Assembly: GCF_932276165.1 (NCBI RefSeq)
Contig: NC_064012.1
Location: 3,479,501 to 3,543,500 of the forward strand
DNA length: 64,000 nt
Direction: 5' to 3'
Source of the DNA: Plutella xylostella
Taxonomy: Eukaryota > Arthropoda > Insecta > Lepidoptera > Plutellidae
Made by a program: the position numbers and the translations under genes. The first letter of the stretch is position 1. Each line of letters starts with the position of its first letter. Below, piece by piece: positions 34,800 through 46,700 of this stretch. The notes under the pieces were generated by a model. It had not been told where the DNA came from. It did no database searches and saw only the letters and a list, made by a program, of their open reading frames with translations.

Positions 34800-37700
34800 T
34801 CATTTCTTATGCTTTTTAAACCTAGGTTTAGATTGTTTTGTAAACTTCTGTTTCATCTTCTCAGAATCGTTAAAGAACTTCTGGTAGTCAGCGTTCTTGT
34901 AGTCAAACTTCTTGACATCCTTCTGTGGGGGAGCTTTAGGTTTGCTTTGATTTTGTTTGTCTGTTTTATTTTTAACATTATTATCTGTTTCTTCGTTTTT
35001 AGCTTCTACAGTTTCATTGGAAATCTTCCTTTTTCTTTGCCCGGTTTTGATTGATTCTGATTGGTCAGCGGTATCTTGCGCGTCGTTCTCTTGTTTAGTT
35101 GGTTTCTCTGCGACCGGCACAACTTGCGGCTCGACCAACTTGGAGAGAACTTCTGTCTTTATCAGCTCATTTCCCTTGCCGAGCGCCGCTAATTTGGCCT
35201 CCTTTTCTTTGAACTCTTTGAGTTCCTCGATCTGTAAACGATTTTTTATGTTTATTGTTTTGTCATGGAAAACATGCAGTTTTATAGTATAAAAAAAACT
35301 ATTCATGATACTGAATGATAGCATATGAAACAGTGTTAATTTATATCAGTAGGTATATAATCTTAACTACACTCACGAGCAAAGCTAAATATCTTACCTG
35401 AGCTAAGGTTCGGTATCTTTTGTATCGTTCAAAAGGGGGGATGAAACTTTTAGCCTCCGCGTTTAACTCAGACACCTGAAACAAGAATAAAAGTTAGTTC
35501 ACATCAGAATTCTTTAAAACAGAGTCCAAATAGGTTGTTAAACTCGCCTTTGAGAATAAATTGATTCACTTTGAATCATTAACATAAGAGTAGACTCCGC
35601 TAAACTAGAGTCCATGCCACCACTGAAATCAGATAGCCGAAGCGCTGCACACAGACAACTACATATAGCCTCATATGACTGTTATTTCTTGCTTTAGCTA
35701 AAGTCTTCAGTGGTGGCGTGGAATCTGCTATACTTTGCGCAGTTTATGATGGTGCGGGTGACATCTGACAGCCAGGAACAATAATTTTATTGAGGTGGGT
35801 CTACGCTAGACGAACCGAGCACGAGCCGAACACAATTTGTATAGTGTGGACCGACCTACAAGCCTCGAACGAGCGCGCTGCGTCGTCGTTCGTGCTCGGC
35901 TGCGTTCCGCCTGTTGTCAGTTTTTTGACGAACTCAAAGGGCTTTTCGCGAGCACACTGCGGAAAACTGCGTTCGAGGATAGTGATCGTTGTAGGTTCGT
36001 TGTACGTCCACACTTGACACCGTGAACGACGAAACCTGAATGGCTCCGCTCGTGCTTGGTTCCTCTAGCGTAGACCCACCTTTGGATATCATTATGTCCC
36101 TAGCTGTCAGGCGTCACGAATTTGATCCGACTAACCTCTGATTTATTACATTGCTAACGCGTGCTTTACCACCGATAAATAATGCTTCGTAGACCAACAA
36201 CTAAAGCCAGTAGCCAATCGAACATGCCCCATTAGATACTCACAAAGCGGTAAGAGCCACAGTCATCGTAATATGGCACAAACAGCTTCAGGTCGGTAGT
36301 GAACTGCGACACTGCGTTGGGGTCGACCAAGAATGCCTCCTCCATCGTCAGCGCCACCGGCAAATCGTCTCTGTAGGGATAAATGGTGGTTTAGTTAATG
36401 TGACGTAGTATGACTTCTATGTCTATAAGCTAACTATAAGCCGCCGAAAGTGAGTTTATTCTATTTCCTAACATTATCACTTTTTGGTTCACATATAACA
36501 TACAATACGTTATTACGCTATGAGTAGACGTTTACATTTTTTTCATACTTTTCACGTTTAAACTGGGGGCTCATAGTAAACCTGCTTACGTTCGGAGGCT
36601 TACAGTCAATTTGGTTTGAAAACGGCCTAAAGCAACTCATTTTCTAAACTACATGATATAATTATAGATAGCGACCTGTAGCTCTCGACAACTCTGTCAT
36701 AAACTACAGGCACTGTACCTTCAGTCTGAGATCAGGGATCCATGGAGCAGTGGATCTAACCGCTGCAGCGTATAGCCACATATGGCCTAGGGGCCGTCCA
36801 TTAATCACGTGAGGTCGTTTTTCTCATTTTTTGAGCCTCACGTGATTAATGGACGGCCCCCCAAAGGAACAGTAGTAACAAGTGGGAGCCAAGCCCTGCC
36901 CCTACCTGAAGTCTGGGTCCTGCGTGTGATCGTGCGGCGCGGGCGGTATGAACACGGTATACAGGAACAGTAGTAACAAGTGGGAGCCAGCCCCATCTTT
37001 CCTCTTCCTGAAGTCTCGAATGGCCGTATTGTGCGCTTGGCGCCTAGATAGTCGCTTAGTGTATCAATGCGGCCGTTCGCGAAGATTATAGAAGGTTTGT
37101 TTTACTTATCTACTCGCTTGGTGACTCGCTAGGAGTTAGGCAAGCTTCATGTCTGTGCGTAGGGAGCGTAAATGGGAATCAACCCTGCCCCTACCTGAAG
37201 TCCGGGTCCTGAGTGTGATCGTGCATTGCGGGTGCGGCGGGCCCCGCGCGGTCGCCGGCGTGGTTCAGCACCGCGTTGATGCTCGCCGGCATACGGTAGA
37301 GTTGCGGCTCCAACGGTAGCTCACGGCACTGGCGGAGGGAAAAAATCAAATATATATTTATTGCAATAAATAAAATGTTACAGTAAGATGTCGTAAGATC
37401 GTAAAATGGCGGCGCTTCACTTCGGCCCTTTGCTCCGCAGCGGAGATTGGGAATAAGTAAGTAAGTAAGTACAGTAAGATGTTACACAGCACATTATGGG
37501 CACCGTTATACACTCACGAGCAAAGCTAAAGTTCCAGTGAGAAAAACACCAAATTACTCCTCGCCGTTTTTGAATGAGTACAATGCACTTAGAGTACTGC
37601 AGTAGAGTGTACATGTGCAGGTTTCCTCACGATGTTTTCCTTCACCGTAAAAGCGATGATACATTGTACTTAAATTCCAAAGAACTCATTAGTACATGTG

Positions 37701-40700
37701 AGCTCCGGGATTCGAACCCGCATCTCTGGCGTGAGAAGAGGGTGCTTTCCCGACTGAACTACCACCGCTCTAAACTTTATTTACCTGGCATGAGGATCTG
37801 TCAATCAAACGTTATAGGGCTCATGGCTTATTTGACAACGTATACCTTCATATCTGCCGAAGAACCGATAAACGTTGGGGTAGACGAGTTCTCGAGTGGA
37901 GACCACGAACAGGCAAACGCAGCGCGAGACCGACAACCTTAGGCGGGTAGCCGGTACTGGCTGGATGAGGAAGGCCGAGGATCAAGTGTTGCGCCGCTCC
38001 TTTTGAGAGGCCTATTTCCAGCAGTGGATGACTATTGGCTGATAAAGAACTAACCGTCGGAAATCTATAGATCGCATCTAGTGGCATGCTTTGGGAGAGG
38101 CCTATGTCCAGCAGTGGATGACTATTGGCTGATGATAAACTAACCGTCGGAAAGCTACAGGTCGCATCCAGTGGCATGCTTTGGGAGAGGCCTATGTCCA
38201 GCAGTGGACTGCTATAGGATGTTGATCATGAACTAACCGTAGTATCTAGTTCTGTTTGACGAATGCCGAAAGGGGGCCTACGCCAACGCAAGGAGCATGT
38301 GGTTTACTGCCAGTTTCTATATCTCTATCTATCCATGACTGGTAGTTACTTTCATACGATTTTGACATAATCAAAAGTAACAATCTGTCAAAATCGTATG
38401 AAAGTAACTACCAGTTATAGATAGATAGAGTTATAGAAACTGGCAGTTAATAGATGAACTAACCGTGAGTATCATCCGGTGCAGCGTGATGCAGTTCTGC
38501 TTGACGAAGGGCGGCATGGGGCTGCAGCAGGCGTGTACGCCCTGCACCTCGCGCGGCAGCGCCTCCGCCAGCGCCAGCAACATGTGGTTCGGGAGCAGGT
38601 AGCTGCGGAGTTAGTGCCGAGTGAGCAATGGTTATAAAAGGAAAGATGCGACCATCAGAACGTTTGGCCAAAGCTGCGTACAGACCGGCCAAACGAACGC
38701 CAATGAACGGGTTTCGTTGACCTTCGTTGCTGAAATTATTGCCCGTATTATGTATGATAAATATCCATCGTTGGGCGTTCGTTGGGCCGGTCTGTACGCA
38801 ACTTTACAGAAAAAGTCACCCGCGCGCTAAGCCGCATTTGACAGATTATCATGGTATGCAAAAATGACAGTTTATATGGAAAAAAAACCGCTTAATTCGC
38901 CTCACCGCGCAGTTTACTATTTTAAAATCCGCAATCCGCGCGGTGAGGCAGTGCGTGTGAATCGCTCCCATAATAACATAAAATTGATAAAAGCTGTTTT
39001 TCTTTGTACTAGGTAGGTAGCTAGCCAGAAGTTAATTACGTTTTCCGTTTCATTTAATTTCATATGTAAAAACAAAAAAATATAATTTTACAGACACACA
39101 TATAGACAAAGTTAAGTTCGCTTGCATAAATAGCAATTTGTCGCATTCAGTTCCTAACTCATAGTTTATTAAAACTTAATTTTATGGTTGTTCTGATTTT
39201 TTCATGTAACAGCACCGTTATTACATAGTTTGATTTGACTTCTCCTTCAATTTAAATTCAACTTCAAATGGTTTAATCGACGTAAAATTTTACTATTATT
39301 TGTCTATCTATAGTCATCTACCACCATTTCACAAAGGCCCCGTCATTGAGGAGGAAAGAATTTCCTCTATCTCCTTCAATCTTTATATCGCTTTACATCA
39401 TATTCGCAGTATTCGCAAGCTAGCATCCGCAATTTTTTGCAATGAACATTAACTTGCATGAATTTTAATGGCTATTTATGGTATGGTACAGTATAAATAA
39501 GGCAGAGAAATGTGACCCCTTTTATGAAGCATTGTTACTATGAGAGGGTGGTCAGGATTCTCTGCACATAACCGTACGATGGGATTGGTATACCTTTGTA
39601 GGTGAACACTATTAATTTATTTATTACCAACATCCAATTATCTACTCATTGTAAGCAGGACCCAGCAAAAATAATGTGGTATGTAAACCAAATTTTTAAA
39701 TACTGTACAATGGACATAGACCTCTCCTCGGCCTTTGTAGTGCTAAATGTCCCGGGTTCTATTTCTGCTGCAGCTGATATTATTTGTCAAGACAGAGGAT
39801 AATTACAATCGCACTTATTTTAACATTCGCAAAAAACACAGCTGTATTTTTGCTCTATGGTCGCACCGCAAAAATATTCACTAACAATGCTTAGTTTTGA
39901 ATGACGACATTGTAGCCAAAAGACCACCACGACAATCCTCACTGCTGAAATAGTATAAGTAGGTACTTAATTAATTCTAGAACATAACAAGCAAGAAGCA
40001 TCTGCAACTGCCTCAATAACACCATGTGGTCCCATAGGTGTCCCACTTTATTATGTCTGTCATGGCACAAAACAAGGTTTTCGCAATAGCAAACTTAAAC
40101 TTAGTTAAGTTTATACGTTTTGTTCAAAATGGGACAATGTTATGTTAATTAACCCTTTGAAATATGTGCGAATTCCAAAAACTCATAGAGCAAATGTTGT
40201 TCATAGTTAGTATAGTTATTATTATATAGTTAGTATACCCCTTTTTTCAACACCCTCTATATGTTTTGTGTAATTTCTGTGTGTTTAAGAAATACATAAT
40301 AATATTACACCATGTTAACTTATATGTCTCTGATTCCGTTCGAAACATATACCCGTTTGCAATAGAATCCAACAATCATGTAAACAAATATGGCGGACTG
40401 ACATTGACAGCGTATTGTTTTGTTGCAAATGTTTTAATAAACTTAACTTATAAATACAAGTTAAATCGTGTTGAAGATAACGTGTAAACAATGGTGCGTT
40501 CGTTGAAATCAGACTATGTTCATAATTGATCGTCAAATGTATGTGATTACGGAGTAATCGTGACCATTTGGTTTGTTTACATGATTGTTGGATTCTATTG
40601 GAAACGAGTTTACGTAATCACACGTATTATTAATATTTATTCTACAGTAATAAGTAAATGAAGGATGTAAGCGCCTGGTGTCAGCCCAGACTCCTCGGAG

Positions 40701-43700
40701 GAGTAGCGGGAATGAATTAGAAGAAGAATAAGTAAAGTGATCTTACGCAGTGCTCTCGTCCAAGGCCCGCGCCTGCGAGTCTCGCCACTTGTAGAGCAGC
40801 TTCAGTGCTGCCATCTGACGCGAGTTGAACTGCCGGCGAGACTTCTGCAGCAGGGACAGGTGGCTCTCGTCGTGGCACACCTCCTTGTTGTAGGTCTGAG
40901 GGGGTGAAATAAAATTTACAACTTTAGCTCTAATTTCACAATAGTCGGTTAAATCGTAACCAGTGAAAGGTTGATCAATTATACGTCATCTGCATATAAA
41001 ATTCTTGACAGATATGTTAAAAGTCAACCATTCATACCTGGTTATGTTCTAACCGACTATGGAGAAATTGGCACTTAATGTCGATTAAATTAAACGGACA
41101 TAGAGCTAGAACTAAAAGGCTAGCACGGGGCACAATTACGATGCAACAAAAGTTCACTGTCGCGCTCGCTCTTGAGGCTGCGCGATGCAAAAAAATTGTC
41201 ACGACTTAATTGCGCCTCGTGCTAGCCCTTCTGGAAGGTATTGAAGATAGAGTAACAACCATAGGCTAGCTGGGCAGATCAGTCATTTTATAAACGTTGT
41301 CGGATCCTGATAAAAGTGATGCTTTTTCGGCGATCATTGACAAAAGACAAAATGTTAAATATACCTTCTTCCTTTTACATAAATGATTATGTGCGTATAA
41401 AATGATATTTTCTCTTACCGATCCACAAATCTGACGACTTTGTTCGAAGACGCTCATTAACAAAGGTGTACCCTGCGGACAACGCAAAATAATATTATTT
41501 CAAATACATATAAAATACATTTCAATCGGAAGGTTATTATCTCAGGAGCGGTGGTAGCTATCTAGATTTAGCACATCAAGATATGTGATGTTAGCGCACC
41601 AACCCGCAGTGGACCAGCGTGGTGAGAAATGTTCCAAGCTAAGGAAGGCAGTTAAGACCTAAGGGTTCACACAAAGGTTCCACTCGAGAGAGCCAGGAGC
41701 AGGTACTTAGCGGTATGCGCGGTGAGGTGTGGGGCCGCCACGAGCGTAACAGAGACAGAGATAGAGACTTGACAGAGATAGAGACGTGACAGAGCGCAGT
41801 AGCCCATCTCTCCCTCCGTTTCGCCGCGCGCATACCTCAGGGAGTCCACAGCGGCTATGGTCAGTATAGTCACACTATACAGGCTGTTGCAAAAAGGGTA
41901 TACTAAGCCAAAACCTACATGTGCAGCATGTTATAATATCTAAGCCCGAAAAAAAAACAGAAATTAAAGATTCGCGGAAAAAAAGTCATTCTCCATAATA
42001 AAAAAGTCACGTGACCAAAGTTTCTATGAAAAATTAATTTAGTTTTTTCCGCGAATGTTGACATTCTGATTTCAGTTTCGGGCTTAGACATAACATGCTG
42101 AACACGTAGGTTTTGGCTTAACAAACCCTATTTGCAACACCCTGTAGAATAATACAGGGTGTTACCTGTTTGAGCAGTTCGTTGCGCATGACCCGCCACA
42201 TGTACAGCAGGTAGTGGGTGTCGACGCGAGCGTACGCCATCAGCTCTTCGGGCAGCGGCCGAATACGCCAGTCCGCCAGTTGATATCTTTAAATACACAT
42301 ACACATAGGGGAATCAGTTCATATTGTCTTTAATCGGAAGCTATGACTAATTTAGTGCCAATTTCTCCATAGTCAGTTATTAGCATTGACAAAGGAATAA
42401 AGAGAGGACCTGGCATAAAAAACGGTACTTAAAAATATATCGTCGTCTCTTTTTAACTTATCGGTGTTATCCTACGTAAAAAAGGACAACAGTAGTTTTG
42501 TCTTTGCCTAAAATTACAACATTGCGACCGGTCGCCATGTTGATTGACATCCAAACACAAGGTACTTCAGCTGTCAAACAATTTGTTTGTTTACATTTTT
42601 CAAGAAAAAAGCAGCCATTTACTTGAAACCAAAGTTTAGGTCGGCGCATTTTTTTCGTGGATATGCCATGTCCTCTCTTTATTCCTTTGTCATTGGTTAT
42701 TAGGCATAACCAGGTATTAGGGGTTGACTTTTGACACATCTGTCAAGAATTTTATATGGAGATGACGTATAATTGGTTCATCAATTATACGTCATCTCCA
42801 TATAAAATCCCTAGTCGGTTAGATAACCGACTATAGAGAAATTGGAGCTTCGGGTCGCTGCGACAGCTAAGTATAAGTAGCACTAGGCAGCCTGACTGCG
42901 CAGCCACTAAATTAGGAATTCGTGGCTGTCAAGTGCGCGGGGGCGCTAAGGGTGTTTTTAATAACGTGCGGATTTGATCAAGCACGCGGATTGCGTGCCA
43001 TTTTCTCTCGTCCCGCGTGCGTATTCCACGCATTACAATAAATATTTGTATGAAAAGAACACTTGCGGGTGTGGCGCGTGCGGGGCAATCCCGCGTGCGT
43101 GATGGAATCCGCACGTTTAAAAACACCCTAAGTAAACCCTATTTTACATCAAGTAATCCTGATGACAAATGATAATGTACCTGCTGCCGCTACACGGGTT
43201 CGTTTTCGACGTAGGTAGAAGATATAAAAACGGCACTGTGATTGGACGAACGCGCATTGAACGAGTTTATCGACGTCGATAACAAACCCGTATAGCAGCC
43301 GCTGGTATTTTGTAAACTTATGGCAAATTTTTCAATAGATCATGTCTGTTTCATCTGAGTCGCGAGCACAAGTTTCGAACCTCCGTTAACGTTGCGTATC
43401 GTCAACTGTCAAAATGTAAGGCAAAGTTAGTTCCAAAAGTGATTTTTTTTTCCATATGTTAGGTGGAATTTCACCAAACGCTAAACGTATTTAGTAGCCT
43501 GTCATACGTCTGTCAGTTAGTACAAAATGTATTTAAAATTTGATTTAAATACGTTTAGCGTTTGGTAAAAGTGACCCTTCGTGTAGATTCGAAAATGACG
43601 TAGACTGAGCTCAAAACTCGCTAGTTTTAACGGTAACTCTAAACACTCGGCATACTAAACCGAAACGCCGCTACGGTGGCTAACAGTTGGCCTAGCGAAA

Positions 43701-46700
43701 ACGCAGCCTAAGTACATCTATGCTGTCATGACTTGTAATACTCGCATATAGGTAATGGGTACATTTTACAGGGTTTATAAATAAACAAACAAATTGCTCT
43801 ACACGCGTCTAAAATATTCCATCACACGCGATCACGTTGGTTACATTAGTTTAACTGATGCAATTTCTGCGCCCCTATCTTTCAATCGGAGACAAGTATA
43901 CCGATGCACTGCGCTATTGCGAAAACAGCATTACCATAACAACGAGCACTTATTCAATCGCGCCTAACAGCGGAGGTGCGTATCACAGACCATTATAGAA
44001 TAGAACTAATGAATACCAACAAGCAATGGAAGTTAAACGACTAAAAGCAGTGCACAACTAAAGAACTGTAGGTATACTAGTATGTAGGTCGAATAACAAG
44101 ATTCTGTTATGGTTAAAATAATATGGCGTACATAATTTAAAGTATTTAAACAAGCTTAAACCTAATAATATTTGGGTCAGTATTTGGAGTAGTTTATGAA
44201 ATATGACAGACATTTCATAAAAAAACTAACTAAAAACTAAGTGATTGATATTAATGATGAAATTGCTTATCAAGAAGCGCAGGTGGTCGCCCTTCACTTT
44301 TATCTTTATTATTCTTTATACCTTATTAAAGCGTAAAAATATCGTAGTGTACGTGACTTTCAAATAGAATACTATACAGTTCTTTAAGATTGAAAATATT
44401 ATTGTTTTATTATTGCCAGTTAGACAAAAATATGAATATACTTACAACAAAACTAAACCAACAAGGGACCCTGTTTCAGTTAGACCATGACTTACAAGTG
44501 GCACCTGTATACTACCACACAATGCAGTTAAAACTTACTTCTTGTCAGCATCAACTTTGCAATATCTCATGAGCAGGTTCTTGAGAGATAGTCCAGAGAG
44601 CTGCAACGCCTTGGCCGCCTGGTAGGTGTCGAATAGTCCCACCACATATACACCGAAGTCCCTTTGTAGCCATATGATGTCCATTTCAGCACCGTGAAAT
44701 ACCTGCACCGGGAAAGAATATAAAATAAACATGTATCATGACAACCCATCACGTCCCCACTGCTGGGGCACGGGTCTCCTTCCAACGAAGGAAGGGTTAT
44801 AGGCCTAGTTCACCACGCTGGCCTAGTGCAGGTTGGTGGACCCGAACATAAGTATATCTGTGAGATAAAAATCATGATGTCACTCTCTGAAATAGTGGCA
44901 GTGGCAGTTTGTATTTCTCATCAAATCACACGAGCCGTCTCATAGAAATGTATCACTGTACTTTATTTGCGTCCCGCGGATCCTGGGCTGTTAGCGACTG
45001 ACGCTAATCTGACCGGTCAATCCCTTCACTACGAGTACAAACCCTAGACCATGTCTAGTGTTTGGCACGGACACGTTGAGAAGAAGAAAACTGCCGGGGA
45101 AATTCCCGACTGATACACTGTCCTCTCATCATCTGTTAATGTCTACTGTTGAACATAGGCCTCTCCCAAGGAGCGCCACAAAACTCTGTCCTAGGCCTGC
45201 TACGTCCAGCCACCTGTCTAACGTCATCGGTCCAGCGGACCAGACGGTGTCAGTATATTACCTTCAATATCCTAGGGTCAGTAAACGCCTGGTTGAGCTT
45301 ATGGATGTGTTCGCGACAAGCCAGCGCGTCGATGATGAAGTCACCCCCCTCCTCAGTAGTCAACTGTATCAGGCACGTTATACCTTCGAACAAATGTAAA
45401 CAATCAGTACATCGAGTACAAATAGTAGTAAATATAAAGAAAAAATACGACATTTGTCATGTAGGACTGTAGGTATAGCATAATTCGCAGCCTTTTTACC
45501 CGACTACGGCGAAGCGAAAAGGAGGATTATTATTTTGACCGGTATGTATGTATTTTCACGTTCATTTTCAGGCTGGTAGTGAGGCTTTTGAGGACAACTC
45601 ATACTCATTTATATTTTATACCCAATAGCTGTTAACATAGCACCAGGGACCTACAAGAAGTGTCTACTTATAATTAAAGGTACGACATAAATATAATAAT
45701 CGTAAAAACGCCTCCTTCCCACTCTTACGTTTCCAAAGGGAAAGAGCGAGACAGGGGTACGACGCGACGTGTTTACGCGTTATACGCGTTTACCTTGATA
45801 AGTCCTGTACGAATGATGTTCCAAGTCCACGGCTATCTCCTTCACAGTGAGCAGATGGTGGCAGAGCTGGTCCATCTGCTGCTCCTGGTCGATGTAAGTG
45901 AGCGGGGTGTCTTCGAGCGGAGGAGGAAAGGCCGGCGCGGCGCTCGCCTCCAACAACTCGGCCTTGGGATGGTACAAGTCCAACTCCACTTTGTAAGGGT
46001 GCTCATAACTATAGGAGGACAATAAATAAAGAATTCTACAGTGAATCAAGGTTCCATTTCCAACGTGACATATTTGGCTCTCTTCTACGAGCCGAAAAGA
46101 TGTTGATAGACGTGAGCGCCTTCTATAATTTAACTTCAATTTAACATTGGCGACAATGCTCATCGTAAGTAGTGGAGCTATACTACTACTATACTGTATT
46201 TACTTTTATCATTTAATATATCAATTTGAATTTTAGTGGGACTTTTACAAGGTAAAAAGCTAGCGATTAAGTAGATTTCCATTTGAAAACTTACAGCTAA
46301 AAGTTGTAAGTTTTCAAAATGTCAAAAAAAATAAAAAAAATGAGAGTTTTCTTACCCGACCGCCTCTCCATTGTCATTATAAAGGATGTTGAGCGCCAAA
46401 GGTTTGATGTTATTTGGCTTATCAGATATTTTGGGAACCCATAAGCTTTCCGAATTGTCAATAGTATCTTTAAAGTGTATTTGCGGTCGAGGTATATTCT
46501 TGGCGCCGATTAAGGTAGCCGAGCCCATCTGTGGAATACATTTGTGTTAGTTGAGTGACCACATCCGTAAACCAATAATTAACAATACTCAGCAAGTACG
46601 GTTTAGTTTTTTTTATGTAAAAGTCATACCTAATTATATTTCGTAAGCAATCTAGAATTATAAATTAAAATTGCTTTAATTTTGATTTAGCTACATAGTA

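Larger units (their letters stand above)
42287..44538 (-). other. EXOSC10 intron of 2.25 kb
   Basis: Holds the nested MITE pair at 42356-42846, a MITE-like repeat at 43184-43305 (relative of 18054-18184) and inverted segments around 42935-43135 (GCGTGCGTGAT / ATCAAGCACGCGG). No gene is seen. Confidence 0.6.

Noticed and set aside
35790..36025. Frames of 60-75 residues on both strands
   Set aside because: They mirror each other across a MITE with perfect inverted ends.
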